Notes: generated by a model from the sequence alone, not told the origin. Shown: positions 33,871 to 43,266, counted from the first letter of the stretch. The stretch: DNA of 64,000 nt from Namhaeicola litoreus (GCF_042679565.1 NZ_JBHTMY010000004.1:186001-250000); one strand, 5' to 3'. Translations and numbers: made by a program.

Positions 33871-33878
33871 CAAAGGTA
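33871..33878 (-). promoter_or_regulatory. Putative -7 box of the DUF1573 gene (TACCTTTG)
   Basis: Minus-strand TACCTTTG, an exact TAnnTTTG match, 20 nt before the ATG. Confidence 0.5.
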
Positions 33879-33931
33879 ATATTTTAAACAAAATACTAAC
33901 TAAAATAAAGCTAAAATATTGCTTAAAGTTG

Positions 33932-33939
33932 TAATTTTG
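33932..33939 (+). promoter_or_regulatory. Putative -7 box of valS (TAATTTTG)
   Basis: Exact TAnnTTTG match 23 nt before the valS ATG. No TTG at the -33 position. Confidence 0.45.
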
Positions 33940-33962
33940 CAAACGTTTTCAAAATATAAAAT

Positions 33963-36593
33963 ATGTCTGTTTCGAGCAAATATGATCCCAAAATTGTGGA
34001 AGAAAAATGGTATCAATACTGGATGGAAAATGAGTATTTTTTCTCTGTTCCGGATGAAAGAAAGGCATATACCATTGTTATTCCTCCGCCAAATGTTACC
34101 GGAGTTTTGCATATGGGTCATATGTTGAACAACACGATTCAAGATGTTTTGATTAGAAGAGCGAGAATGCTCGGTTTTAATGCTTGTTGGGTGCCCGGTA
34201 CAGACCACGCTTCCATCGCAACCGAAGCAAAGGTCGTCGCAAAATTAAATGAAGAAGGGATAAAGAAATCGGACTTAACCAGGGATGAATTTCTAGAACA
34301 TGCATGGGATTGGACGCATAAGCACGGGGGGATTATTCTGGAACAGCTTAAGAAATTAGGTGCTTCTTGCGATTGGCATCGGACAAAATTTACCATGGAT
34401 CCGGATCTGTCAGAATCTGTGATTGATGTTTTTATAGATCTATATAATAAAGATTTGATTTACAGAGGTTACCGTATGGTAAATTGGGATCCGCAGGCGA
34501 AAACTACGCTGTCTGATGAAGAAGTTATTTATACAGAGAAACAAGGGAAACTTTACTATGTAAAATATAAGATTGAAGACAGTGAAGAATTTGTAACGAT
34601 TGCGACGACCAGGCCTGAAACAATTTTGGGAGATACAGCTTTGTGTATAAATCCAAATGACTCAAGATTTTTACATTTAAAAGGAAGACAGGTTATCGTT
34701 CCAATTTCGAATAGGGTAGTACCTATTATTTTTGATGATTACGTGGATATGGAATTCGGTACTGGTTGCTTAAAAATTACACCGGCACATGATCCAAATG
34801 ACAAGATTATTGGTGAAAAGCATCAATTAGAAGTAATTGATATTTTTAATGATGATGCAACACTAAATGAATTTGGTTTACATTTCAAAGGCAAGGACAG
34901 ATTTGTGGTACGTGAAGAAATTGTGAAGGAATTAGAAAGTTTAGGCCATATTGAAAAGATCCAAGACTATACAAATAAAGTAGGTACATCTGAAAGAACA
35001 GGAGCTGTTATCGAACCCAAAGTTTCGATCCAATGGTTCTTAAAAATGAAAGAACTGGCTGAACCGGCTCTAAAAGCTGTCATGGAAGACGATGTGCTTC
35101 TGGTTCCACAAAAATTTAAGAATACATACCGTCATTGGATGGAAAATGTTCGAGATTGGAATATTTCGAGACAGCTTTGGTGGGGTCATCGAATTCCAGC
35201 TTTTTATTACGGAGACGGACAAGAGGATTTTGTTGTGGCAAAAACAGCAGATGAGGCGATTAAAAAAGTCGAAGAAAGGACTGGAAAAAAATATGAAATC
35301 AATGATCTTAGGCAGGAAGAAGATGCTCTAGATACGTGGTTTTCGTCTTGGTTGTGGCCTATATCTGTTTTTGATGGAATTAGAAATCCTGATAATAAAG
35401 AGATCAATTATTATTATCCAACACAAGATTTAGTAACAGCTCCAGAGATTTTGTTTTTTTGGGTAGCGAGAATGATCATCGCGGGATATGAATACAGAAA
35501 TGAAAAGCCCTTTTCAAAAGTTTATTTAACGGGAATTGTTCGGGACAAACTAGGTAGAAAAATGTCTAAGTCCTTAGGAAATTCACCAGACCCAATTCAA
35601 CTGATGGGAAAATATGGCGCAGATGGGGTGAGGGTTGGAATGCTATTAACGTCACCAGCCGGAAATGATTTACCTTTTGACGAAGAATTATGCGAACAGG
35701 GAAGAAATTTTGCAAATAAAATTTGGAATGCTTTTAGGTTGGTGCAAGGATGGGAGGTGAGCAATGAATTGCCACAACCAAAATATGCGGAGAAAGCAAA
35801 TAAATGGTTCCAGGTAAAGTTAGCTGTAACTTTAGCAAGTTTAGAAAAAAGTTATCAGGATTATCGTATCTCGGAGGCATTAATGACCACTTATAAATTT
35901 ATCTGGGATGATTTTAGCGCATGGTATTTGGAAATCGTGAAGCCCGATTATCAAAAACCCATAGATGCCACTACCTTGAATCAAACACTTCGTAATTTCG
36001 AAAGTATCTTAAAAATCCTTCATCCATTTATGCCATTTATCACTGAAGAAATATGGCAAACCATTGAGGAAAGAACGAAAGAAAATGCGTTAATAGTTAG
36101 TTCTTGGCCTCAAGTAGAAGAGCAAGAAAATACCTTGGTAGAAGATTTTGAATTTATGCAGAATGTTGTTTCTGGTATTAGGTCTGTAAGAAAAGACAAG
36201 AGTATCGCTCAGAAAGAAAGCTTAGAGGTGAGTATAGTAAATTCTGAATCTCAAACCAACTATTTTGATGAGGTCTTAGTGAGATTGGCAAATCTTTCCA
36301 GATTGGAATATATTCAAGATAAATTGGAAGGAGCCATTTCTTTTCGAGTTAAAAGTAATGAATACTTCATTCCGCTTTCGGCTCATTTAGATGTTGATGT
36401 TGAAATTGAAAAATTGAATAAAGAACTGGATTACACACGTGGATTTTTATTATCTGTTCAAAAGAAATTAAAAAACGAACGATTCATGGCAGGAGCACCT
36501 GAACAGGTAGTAAAGAATGAAAGGAATAAAGAAGCTGATGCGCTAGCCAAGATAAAGGTGTTAGAGGAAAGTATAGAAAACTTAAAAAGTTAA
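33963..36593 (+). CDS. valS: Valyl-tRNA synthetase
   Basis: Class I synthetase charging tRNA-Val, with editing of misactivated Thr. It has 876 residues. The HIGH motif is HMGH (50-53) in PPPNVTGVLHMGHMLN. The editing domain includes TTRPETILGDTA. The KMSKS motif is in GRKMSKSLGNSPDP. The anticodon-binding domain and the C-terminal coiled-coil arm (about 810-876, rich in Lys/Glu) are typical of ValS. It has its own promoter and terminator. Confidence 0.98.
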   Translation: MSVSSKYDPKIVEEKWYQYWMENEYFFSVPDERKAYTIVIPPPNVTGVLHMGHMLNNTIQDVLIRRARMLGFNACWVPGTDHASIATEAKVVAKLNEEGIKKSDLTRDEFLEHAWDWTHKHGGIILEQLKKLGASCDWHRTKFTMDPDLSESVIDVFIDLYNKDLIYRGYRMVNWDPQAKTTLSDEEVIYTEKQGKLYYVKYKIEDSEEFVTIATTRPETILGDTALCINPNDSRFLHLKGRQVIVPISNRVVPIIFDDYVDMEFGTGCLKITPAHDPNDKIIGEKHQLEVIDIFNDDATLNEFGLHFKGKDRFVVREEIVKELESLGHIEKIQDYTNKVGTSERTGAVIEPKVSIQWFLKMKELAEPALKAVMEDDVLLVPQKFKNTYRHWMENVRDWNISRQLWWGHRIPAFYYGDGQEDFVVAKTADEAIKKVEERTGKKYEINDLRQEEDALDTWFSSWLWPISVFDGIRNPDNKEINYYYPTQDLVTAPEILFFWVARMIIAGYEYRNEKPFSKVYLTGIVRDKLGRKMSKSLGNSPDPIQLMGKYGADGVRVGMLLTSPAGNDLPFDEELCEQGRNFANKIWNAFRLVQGWEVSNELPQPKYAEKANKWFQVKLAVTLASLEKSYQDYRISEALMTTYKFIWDDFSAWYLEIVKPDYQKPIDATTLNQTLRNFESILKILHPFMPFITEEIWQTIEERTKENALIVSSWPQVEEQENTLVEDFEFMQNVVSGIRSVRKDKSIAQKESLEVSIVNSESQTNYFDEVLVRLANLSRLEYIQDKLEGAISFRVKSNEYFIPLSAHLDVDVEIEKLNKELDYTRGFLLSVQKKLKNERFMAGAPEQVVKNERNKEADALAKIKVLEESIENLKS

Positions 36594-36611
36594 TTTAGAA
36601 AGCACATAGCA

Positions 36612-36645
36612 AAAAAAAAGCGAGTGTAAATCACTCGCTTTTTTT
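36612..36645. terminator. Bidirectional terminator, valS / YceI gene
   Basis: A7-GCGAGTG, 5-nt loop, CACTCGC-T7 between the convergent valS and YceI genes; perfect GC-rich stem with U runs on both strands. Confidence 0.9.
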
Positions 36646-36662
36646 ATATATAAAACTTTAAT

Positions 36663-37283
36663 TTAAGGTTGTAATTTGGTAGAAACTTTCACCAAAACAT
36701 CAACTGTATTCCATGTTTTGCTCACACCATCAGCGCCTTTATGCAATTCGTAACAAGCTTCATTTAAAGCAGTTAAAGCCATTTGAGCCTGCCAATTATC
36801 CAAGTCTAAATTAGCGTTAATTTCTACATCATTCCCATTTGTGGTGAAAGTAACCGGAACTGTTTTTTCGACACCATTCATCGTAATGGTTGCTTCGCCT
36901 GTTCCATCTTCCTTTAATGAGGTTTTACCCGTAATATTAGAAGTTCCCATCAAATTTCCAAAGAAGAACTTTTTTAGTTTACCATCTCTTATGGTATCCT
37001 TCGTAAAGATACTTTCAATAGGGATACTAAATTCCACATTTCCCGCAACTGCCTGAGGGTTTTTACCGCTTGGGATATTGATCAATTCAATTTTGGTAAA
37101 GGTTCCTTTTACAGGTACTTTTTCTGTTGTCTTATAGGCTGTCCATTCCAAGTTAATGCTATCAGAAGATAGGATATAGCTGCTTATTTTTTCTTCAATT
37201 ACTTCTTCTTTATTCGCTTTTTTACATGAAAAAGAAGTGAAAAGTACGCCTACTAGTAGTATGTAAATAATTTTTTTTCTCAT
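36663..37283 (-). CDS. YceI-family lipoprotein
   Basis: A 206-residue protein with a lipoprotein signal (FTSFSCKK, lipidated Cys about residue 20) and a YceI lipocalin-like domain: INLEWTAYKTTEKVPVKGTF, VEFSIPIESIFTKDTIRDGKLKKFFF and the closing DVLVKVSTKLQP. YceI proteins bind polyisoprenoids or other amphiphiles in the periplasm. It is 6 nt downstream of the acyl-CoA-binding gene and may be the last gene of the lipid operon that starts at LUD/cdsA. Confidence 0.9.
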   Translation of the reverse strand: MRKKIIYILLVGVLFTSFSCKKANKEEVIEEKISSYILSSDSINLEWTAYKTTEKVPVKGTFTKIELINIPSGKNPQAVAGNVEFSIPIESIFTKDTIRDGKLKKFFFGNLMGTSNITGKTSLKEDGTGEATITMNGVEKTVPVTFTTNGNDVEINANLDLDNWQAQMALTALNEACYELHKGADGVSKTWNTVDVLVKVSTKLQP

Positions 37284-37289
37284 TTTGAT

Positions 37290-37556
37290 TTATAGTTTTA
37301 TATGATTGTATTTTTCGACAAGCTGAATGTACTTCTCTTTTGCCTCATCAGGACTCAAGTGATTCACTTGAAACCAGGCATTTAATTTGAATGCATTTCT
37401 AACTTCGTCTTCTCCTGATGGAGAATAAAAAGGAGTGTCAACGGTGGCTTGTTTATAATAAGCGTAAAATTGGAGCATCACATCCGGAGGTAATTTTTCC
37501 GTCATGCCAGAAGCAATTTCAAAAGCTTTTTTAAATTTTTGATCTAAATCTTTCAT
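37290..37556 (-). CDS. Acyl-CoA-binding protein (ACBP)
   Basis: An 88-residue four-helix ACBP that sequesters long-chain acyl-CoA esters in the cytosol. Hallmarks are KLPPDVMLQFYAYYKQATVD, YSPSGEDEVRNAFKLNAWF with the ligand-binding Lys, and the closing YIQLVEKY. Usually a eukaryotic protein, it is known in some bacteria. Here its ATG overlaps the psd stop by 4 nt, so it is translationally coupled to phosphatidylserine decarboxylase, which ties it to phospholipid synthesis. Confidence 0.92.
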   Translation of the reverse strand: MKDLDQKFKKAFEIASGMTEKLPPDVMLQFYAYYKQATVDTPFYSPSGEDEVRNAFKLNAWFQVNHLSPDEAKEKYIQLVEKYNHIKL

Positions 37557-38206
37557 TCAACCGAAGCAATAACTGTTTTACCTCCTTTTGCTTTTTGATT
37601 TAAGGTTACGTGAACTTTCATATCCAAGGGAATAAAAACGTCTATTCGCGATCCAAATTTTATAAAACCAGCATCTTGGCCTTGGATAACCTCTTGTTTT
37701 ACTTTTGCATAATTTACAATTCTTCTCGCTACTGCTCCCGCAATTTGTCTGTAAAGAATTGGTCCAACAGTTTTATTCTCAACCACAATGGTAGTTCGCT
37801 CGTTTTCTTCAGATGATTTTGGATGCCAAGCAACCAGATACTTTCCTGCGTGATATTTGCTAAAAAGTACTTCTCCGCTAATTGGGTAACGTGTTACATG
37901 AACATTTAATGGCGACATAAAAATTGAAATCTGCCTTCTTTTGTCTTTAAAAAACTCATTTTCAGTAACTTCTTCAATCACCACAACTTTGCCGTCTACG
38001 GGTGCTATAATTTCTTTGTCATTCAAAACAGTTACTCGTTTCGGATTTCTAAAAAAATTAAGGATTAACAAATAAAGTACCAAAAAGCCAATCATTAATA
38101 TTTTTTGCAACCACCAAATCGTGATAAAATGGTCGACAATTAACATCATCGATACCAGAATCAACGATGCAATTAATATGATCTTATAACCTTCTTTGTG
38201 AAACAT
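37553..38206 (-). CDS. psd: Phosphatidylserine decarboxylase proenzyme
   Basis: Makes phosphatidylethanolamine. It has 217 residues, the short form. Two N-terminal membrane helices (about 8-50) precede the catalytic part, which contains VDGKVVVIEEV, SPLNVHVTRYPISGEV and the self-cleavage site FGSRIDVF, where Ser186 becomes the pyruvoyl group. Its start directly follows the cdsA stop with no gap, and its end overlaps the acyl-CoA-binding gene by 4 nt. CDP-diacylglycerol from CdsA feeds this branch, via a PssA not seen here. Confidence 0.95.
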   Translation of the reverse strand: MFHKEGYKIILIASLILVSMMLIVDHFITIWWLQKILMIGFLVLYLLILNFFRNPKRVTVLNDKEIIAPVDGKVVVIEEVTENEFFKDKRRQISIFMSPLNVHVTRYPISGEVLFSKYHAGKYLVAWHPKSSEENERTTIVVENKTVGPILYRQIAGAVARRIVNYAKVKQEVIQGQDAGFIKFGSRIDVFIPLDMKVHVTLNQKAKGGKTVIASVE

Positions 38207-39028
38207 TTATGCAGTTAAATATAAATAAACAAATATAAATGGTGTTGCAAAGATAATACTATCCAATCGATCTAAAAAACCACCATGGCCAGGGATTAGG
38301 TTACTACTATCTTTTACGCCGGCTTGTCTTTTAAACATAGACTCAATCAAATCGCCTAAAACGCCAAATACACTCACTATAATAGCAATAGCTAGCCATT
38401 GATAAGAAAGGAGTGAATCGCAATAAAGGCTAATAAAATACCCCGTTATGTAGGTGAAAATAAATCCCCCAATAAATCCTTCAACTGTTTTATTTGGAGA
38501 AACTCGTTCAATTAATTTATGCTTTCCAAAGTTTTTTCCAATTAAATAGGCAAACACATCATTACTCCAAATAAGTGCAAAAATACCTAAAACCACATAT
38601 GGATCATAAGTGCTGGTAGAATTAATGAATGGAATTTTTACAAATAAGGAAAACGGAATAATAATATAAATGAGAACCAGGAAAATTTTTCCTAAATATT
38701 GTATCGCTATTTTACGTGATGAAATTAAGGCAGAAATAAAAGTAAAAAATAAAGCAAAACCAAAAAGTGCTACAAGTATTTTATGGATTAGATCTTGGTT
38801 GTTTAATACTTTTTCTTCATTTGTTATAATTGCCGCTGAAAAAAATGTTATCGCCAACACAACTGGATAACCACTTTGAAGATCTATCAATTTTGAAAAC
38901 TCATAGATACATAACAGCATGAAAATCAAAAATAATGGGTACAAAAAAAGATGTCCGCCTAAAGTACCTCCAATAACTAATAGGGCATATAGTAAACCGA
39001 AAATAATGCGTAGGGTAAAGTTGTTCAT
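38207..39028 (-). CDS. cdsA: Phosphatidate cytidylyltransferase (CDP-diacylglycerol synthase)
   Basis: A 273-residue integral membrane enzyme with about seven or eight helices that converts phosphatidic acid and CTP to CDP-diacylglycerol, the entry to all phospholipids. The C-terminal signature is present: SMFKRQAGVKDSSNLIPGHG followed by GFLDRLDSI, with the conserved Lys and Asp residues, and SPNKTVEGFIGG upstream of it. It lies between LUD (4 nt) and psd (0 nt), clearly in one operon. Confidence 0.96.
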   Translation of the reverse strand: MNNFTLRIIFGLLYALLVIGGTLGGHLFLYPLFLIFMLLCIYEFSKLIDLQSGYPVVLAITFFSAAIITNEEKVLNNQDLIHKILVALFGFALFFTFISALISSRKIAIQYLGKIFLVLIYIIIPFSLFVKIPFINSTSTYDPYVVLGIFALIWSNDVFAYLIGKNFGKHKLIERVSPNKTVEGFIGGFIFTYITGYFISLYCDSLLSYQWLAIAIIVSVFGVLGDLIESMFKRQAGVKDSSNLIPGHGGFLDRLDSIIFATPFIFVYLYLTA

Positions 39029-39032
39029 GGCT

Positions 39033-39623
39033 CTATAGGTCTTCTAACAACAGTAAATAGAGTGTTTTAGAATTGGTATTGCCATAGGTTAAAAAATCAA
39101 CTTCAGATTTATTGGGGAGATAATCTTTAACTGAGCTTACAATGGTAGGTTTGTTTTTTGTGGCTCTCAAACGCACCCCCATTACACCGTCGCTAATGGT
39201 TTTTACCAGTTGACTGGTTTTACCCAAGACGATAAAATTAGTAGGTAAATCTTTAAGTTTATTGTCTCCTAATTGCTCTGTGGAAAACATAATTGATCCG
39301 TCTTCTGCCACGAGAGCTTCGCATGATGCAAAAAAGGGCAGGTTCAACAGAATTTTTGATGTTTTCGCACTTTTTATTTCTGATAGAATTTTATTGAGCG
39401 ATTCATCCAGACAAACAACATTATTCCAATTATTCTCGGCTAATATTTTTATCAAATGTTCAGTAACCTCTTGCTTATTATTGCAGTAGAGGAACTTTCC
39501 TCCCTTTTGAATAAACTTTTTTACAAATAATTCATCCGTAGATAGATTGATATTAGAAAGTTCTTCTTTTTGAGAATCGGCTGGTGCTTTTTTTTGTTGG
39601 AAAAACTTTTTAAATAGGCTCAT
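39033..39623 (-). CDS. LUD domain protein (LutC/YkgG type)
   Basis: A 196-residue stand-alone LUD domain. Similar domains occur in LutB/LutC lactate-utilisation proteins, with SCEALVAEDGSIMFS and NFIVLGKTSQLVKTISDGV as the conserved core. The usual LutA/LutB partners are absent; instead it is the first gene of the cdsA-psd-acyl-CoA-binding operon and sits next to ftsH, an arrangement I associate with flavobacteria. A role in lactate oxidation is therefore doubtful. It has a -7 box 17 nt upstream. Confidence 0.85.
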   Translation of the reverse strand: MSLFKKFFQQKKAPADSQKEELSNINLSTDELFVKKFIQKGGKFLYCNNKQEVTEHLIKILAENNWNNVVCLDESLNKILSEIKSAKTSKILLNLPFFASCEALVAEDGSIMFSTEQLGDNKLKDLPTNFIVLGKTSQLVKTISDGVMGVRLRATKNKPTIVSSVKDYLPNKSEVDFLTYGNTNSKTLYLLLLEDL

Positions 39624-39639
39624 TGAAAATGGTAAAAAT

Positions 39640-39647
39640 CAAATTTA
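39640..39647 (-). promoter_or_regulatory. Putative -7 box of the LUD-cdsA-psd operon (TAAATTTG)
   Basis: Minus-strand TAAATTTG, an exact TAnnTTTG match, 17 nt before the LUD start, in the 37-nt gap after ftsH. Confidence 0.45.
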
Positions 39648-39660
39648 CAAAAACAAATGA

Positions 39661-41694
39661 TTAATTTATGTTTTCTGTTGAAATTTCACTTTCACTTTCG
39701 CTTTTTTCATCAGCTTTTATACTTTTTTCAATCGGATGATTACTTACGAGATGTTCTTCTTCTATAGCAAAAGGTCTTCCTCCAAAAATTCGTTTTAAAT
39801 CATCCTCAAAAATTACCTCTTTTTCCATGAGTAATTCAGCCAAAACAGTTAATTCAGATTTATGTTCTTCTAGTATTTTGATAGCTCTTTGGTATTGTTC
39901 TTCCACAATACGAGAGATCTCTTCATCAATTACCTGAGCCGTTTTTTCACTGTAGGGATTGTTAAAGCTATAATCACTTTGACCGCTAGAGTCGTAATAG
40001 GTTATATTTCCGATTTTATCATTTAAACCGTAAACCGTAACAATAGCTTTTGCTTGTCTGGTAACTTTTTCAAGGTCGTTCAAAGCCCCTGTCGAAATCT
40101 TGTCAAACATAATTTTCTCGGCAGCTCTACCACCTAGGGTAGCGCACATTTCGTCTAACATTTGATCTGTTTGAACGATTTGTCTTTCCTCAGGTAAATA
40201 CCAAGCTGCGCCTAATGATTTTCCACGAGGTACAATAGTTACTTTTACCAAAGGAGCAGCATGTTCTAACATCCAACTTACAGTGGCATGACCGGCCTCA
40301 TGATAGGCTATAGTTCGCTTCTCTTTGTTTGTGATAATTTTATTCTTTTTCTCCAATCCTCCAACGATACGATCTACAGCATCGAGAAAATCTTGGTGAT
40401 GCACTGTTGTGTGATCTTTTCTCGCAGCAACCAAAGCGGCTTCGTTACACACATTTGCAATATCTGCACCCGAGAACCCTGGGGTCTGTTTTGACAAAAA
40501 TTCTAAATCGACATCTTTATCAAGTTTCAAGGGTTTCACATGAACTTCGAATATTTCGAATCGCTCATTCTTATCCGGTAAGTCTACATAAATCTGACGG
40601 TCGAACCTTCCCGCTCTCATTAAGGCTTTGTCTAGAATATCAGCTCTGTTGGTAGCGGCTAAAACAATTACGTTTGTATCAGTGCCAAAACCATCCATTT
40701 CAGTCAAAAGTTGATTTAGCGTGTTTTCCCTTTCATCGTTTCCTCCGGTAATATTGTTTTTCCCTCTTGCTCTACCGATCGCGTCAATTTCATCAATAAA
40801 TATGATTGAAGGAGACTTTGTCTGTGCTTGTTTGAACAAATCTCTTACTCGAGATGCTCCTACACCTACAAACATTTCAACAAAATCAGATCCGGATAAA
40901 GAGAAAAAGGGTACATCAGCCTCACCTGCAACGGCTTTGGCTAACAATGTTTTACCTGTTCCCGGAGGACCCACCAATAAAGCGCCTTTTGGGATTTTAC
41001 CTCCTAACTTGGTGAATTTGTCAGGATTTTTTAAGAATTCCACAATTTCTTGTATCTCTTCTTTTGCTCCTTCTAATCCTGCTACATCTTTGAAAGTAGT
41101 TCTAACTTTGGTATTTTGATCAAAAACTTTTGCCCTAGATTTACCAATGTTAAAAATCTGACCTCCTGGTCCGCCACCGCCTCCGGCACCAGACATTCTT
41201 TTCATGAAAAATATCCATAAAGCAATGATAAAAATAAAAGGTAACCAAACTAAGAAAGTATCGAAAAAGCTGGTTTGAGTAATATTATCTTTATCAAAAT
41301 CGAGATTGTTTTCTTGCTTTGCTTCGTTCAATTTGTTTTCAAAATTTTGAAGATCTCCAAAATCATAAGTATAAGTTGGACTTGCTGCATTGAAAATAGA
41401 AGGGTTTGAATTTTTTGAGTGTTTTTCTTTGTCTAAAGCTTCACTTTTTAAATACAACTGCGCATAATCACCGTTAACAATGACAATTTTACTTAGGTCA
41501 TTTTCATTGAGAATATCATTAAACTCATTTTCTGTCAGTTTAGAATTTACCATATCGGCACTATTCAAAAACTGATAACCCAATATTAGGGCGAAAATAA
41601 CACCGTAAATCCAATAAAAATTGAATTTAAAATTGAACTGTTTTAATGGGTTGTTATTATCTTTTTTTTCTGGTTTTTTATCTTCTTTACTCAT
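39661..41694 (-). CDS. ftsH: ATP-dependent zinc metalloprotease FtsH
   Basis: Membrane-bound AAA+ protease degrading unassembled membrane proteins and regulatory proteins, including LpxC-type targets in other bacteria. It has 677 residues. Two membrane helices (about 26-44 and 148-164) flank a periplasmic domain. The ATPase module has GPPGTGKT and FIDEIDAIGRARG, the second region of homology is ATNRADILDKALMRAGRFDR, and the protease zinc site is HEAGH in IAYHEAGHATVSW. The gene lies 10 nt after rsfS. Confidence 0.98.
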   Translation of the reverse strand: MSKEDKKPEKKDNNNPLKQFNFKFNFYWIYGVIFALILGYQFLNSADMVNSKLTENEFNDILNENDLSKIVIVNGDYAQLYLKSEALDKEKHSKNSNPSIFNAASPTYTYDFGDLQNFENKLNEAKQENNLDFDKDNITQTSFFDTFLVWLPFIFIIALWIFFMKRMSGAGGGGGPGGQIFNIGKSRAKVFDQNTKVRTTFKDVAGLEGAKEEIQEIVEFLKNPDKFTKLGGKIPKGALLVGPPGTGKTLLAKAVAGEADVPFFSLSGSDFVEMFVGVGASRVRDLFKQAQTKSPSIIFIDEIDAIGRARGKNNITGGNDERENTLNQLLTEMDGFGTDTNVIVLAATNRADILDKALMRAGRFDRQIYVDLPDKNERFEIFEVHVKPLKLDKDVDLEFLSKQTPGFSGADIANVCNEAALVAARKDHTTVHHQDFLDAVDRIVGGLEKKNKIITNKEKRTIAYHEAGHATVSWMLEHAAPLVKVTIVPRGKSLGAAWYLPEERQIVQTDQMLDEMCATLGGRAAEKIMFDKISTGALNDLEKVTRQAKAIVTVYGLNDKIGNITYYDSSGQSDYSFNNPYSEKTAQVIDEEISRIVEEQYQRAIKILEEHKSELTVLAELLMEKEVIFEDDLKRIFGGRPFAIEEEHLVSNHPIEKSIKADEKSESESEISTENIN

Positions 41695-41704
41695 TTAGTC
41701 ATCC

Positions 41705-42076
41705 TTATTTCACTTCCGTGAAGTTTGTAATTTTTGCATCTCCCCACAACTCTTCTAAGTTGTAATATTCTCTTGTACTTTTTTGAAAAATATTTACAAC
41801 TACGTTTACATAATCCATTAAAATCCATTCTGCATTAGATTCGCCTTCTATATGCCAAGGTTTTTCCTTTAATTTTTTGCTTACAGATTTTTGAATTGAT
41901 CCTGAAATCGCGCTTACTTGTGTGTTAGATGTACCGTCGCAAATAATAAAATAATCACAAACAGTATTCTCAATTTCTCTTAAATCGAGTAGGGTAATAT
42001 TTTGTCCTTTTACTTCTTCAATTCCCTTAATAATTTCGGTAATGAGTATGTCAGGATTTGCTGTTTTTTTCGTCAT
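41705..42076 (-). CDS. rsfS: Ribosome silencing factor RsfS
   Basis: A 123-residue Iojap/RsfS protein that binds ribosomal protein uL14 and blocks subunit joining when nutrients are scarce. Recognised by CDYFIICDGTSNTQVSAIS, KPWHIEGESNAEWILMDYVN and the VVVNIFQKSTREYYNLEELW end. It is upstream of ftsH by 10 nt, so co-transcribed. A -7 box lies 24 nt upstream. Confidence 0.96.
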   Translation of the reverse strand: MTKKTANPDILITEIIKGIEEVKGQNITLLDLREIENTVCDYFIICDGTSNTQVSAISGSIQKSVSKKLKEKPWHIEGESNAEWILMDYVNVVVNIFQKSTREYYNLEELWGDAKITNFTEVK

Positions 42077-42099
42077 TCACTAATTTTGATAATTATTTG

Positions 42100-42107
42100 C
42101 AAATGTA
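42100..42107 (-). promoter_or_regulatory. Putative -7 box of rsfS-ftsH (TACATTTG)
   Basis: Minus-strand TACATTTG, an exact TAnnTTTG match, 24 nt before the rsfS ATG, in the divergent gap to birA. Confidence 0.45.
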
Positions 42108-42148
42108 TTACATTTTTGTCATTTTAGTTGAATACAATTGCATTCTAC

Positions 42149-42883
42149 ATGAAGCTCTTCAAAGTTAATGCCACAAATTCTACCAATACTCTTTTGAAAG
42201 AATATTTATTAGCGCATGAACTTGAAGATTTTACTATAATTTCAACTGATTTTCAGGAAAAAGGACGTGGGCAAAGAGAAACAAAATGGTATTCTGGAAA
42301 AGGTAAAAACCTGTTGTTTAGTGTGTTTAAAAAATTTGAATGCTTAAAAGCAGAAGATCATTTTTATTTGAATATGAGTATTTCACTCGGTCTAATTTCT
42401 GCTTTGCAAAATCATTTGGAACAAGACTTGAGAATAAAATGGCCTAACGACATTTTGGCAGGAAATAAAAAAATTGCTGGTATTCTGATAGAAAATTCGA
42501 TGAGAAATACCCAAATTATTCATTCGATCATCGGAATTGGCCTCAACGTGAACGAAAAAAAATTTCCTGATGATCTGCCTCAAGCCATTTCTTTAGCAAT
42601 TTTATCGGACAAAGAATTTGATCGAGATGAGATACTGCTCAACATAATAAGTGAGCTCAAAAAAACGATGCTTATGCTCGAAAATGATCAGAAAAAGATG
42701 TTAAAATCAATGTATTTACAAAGACTTTATAAATATCAGCAACCACAAATGTTTCGCACCCAACAAAATGAATTGATGATGGCAAAAATTATAGATGTCG
42801 ATGATTTGGGAAAATTGATATTAGAAGACTCAGATGAAATAAAGTCCTCCTACGGTTTTAAGGAAATTCAGTTTATTTACTGA
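42149..42883 (+). CDS. birA: Biotin--[acetyl-CoA-carboxylase] ligase
   Basis: Attaches biotin to the biotin carboxyl carrier protein. It has 244 residues from the ATG at 42149; an in-frame TTG at 42128 would add seven residues and is less likely. The N-terminal DNA-binding domain of E. coli BirA is absent, so this is a monofunctional ligase. Active-site blocks are STNTLLKEY, EKGRGQRETKWYSGKGKNLL, KWPNDILAGNKKIAGILIE and IIGIGLNVN. It is divergent from rsfS, and its 3' end overlaps the convergent SRPBCC gene by 7 nt. Confidence 0.93.
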   Translation: MKLFKVNATNSTNTLLKEYLLAHELEDFTIISTDFQEKGRGQRETKWYSGKGKNLLFSVFKKFECLKAEDHFYLNMSISLGLISALQNHLEQDLRIKWPNDILAGNKKIAGILIENSMRNTQIIHSIIGIGLNVNEKKFPDDLPQAISLAILSDKEFDRDEILLNIISELKKTMLMLENDQKKMLKSMYLQRLYKYQQPQMFRTQQNELMMAKIIDVDDLGKLILEDSDEIKSSYGFKEIQFIY

Positions 42884-43266
42884 TTCTGAATATTTGAGAT
42901 CAAGGTATTGATAAACTTTTGCAAAGGGCTTTTAACCATCATTGCCATCATCGGATTAAAATTCCCATCAAATACCAATTGTACATCGCTAGAATTTGAT
43001 TCTTTTTCTACTATATTGGCTGTAAGTGAAAAAGGTAATTTCTCGCTTGCCGAACCTAAAACAATTTTTTCTCCAGGTATAACTTCTTTTAATTTTAATT
43101 TTATTTCAGGCATACCTTTAAGTGCAAAAATGAAAGAATCTTCAGCCGCTTCAAATTTGTCTATATTTTCCGGCATTATTTTACCAAAGTTTTCAACATT
43201 GCTCAAAAAATCAAAAATTTCTTGTTTTGATTTGGGGATCGTGATTTTAGGGCTTTCTAAATTCAT
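42877..43266 (-). CDS. SRPBCC (START-like) family protein
   Basis: A 129-residue helix-grip-fold protein: IPKSKQEIFDFLSNVENFGKIMPENIDKFEA followed by strands (FIFALKGMPEIKLKLKEV) and a long C-terminal helix (PLQKFINTLISNIQN). The ligand and role are unknown, but the position next to pyrE is recurrent in flavobacteria. It is 3 nt downstream of pyrE, so the two are one operon. Confidence 0.82.
   Translation of the reverse strand: MNLESPKITIPKSKQEIFDFLSNVENFGKIMPENIDKFEAAEDSFIFALKGMPEIKLKLKEVIPGEKIVLGSASEKLPFSLTANIVEKESNSSDVQLVFDGNFNPMMAMMVKSPLQKFINTLISNIQNQ

Noticed and set aside
40288..41119. Plus-strand open frames opposite ftsH
   Set aside because: Antisense shadows of the conserved AAA and protease domains; no family resemblance.
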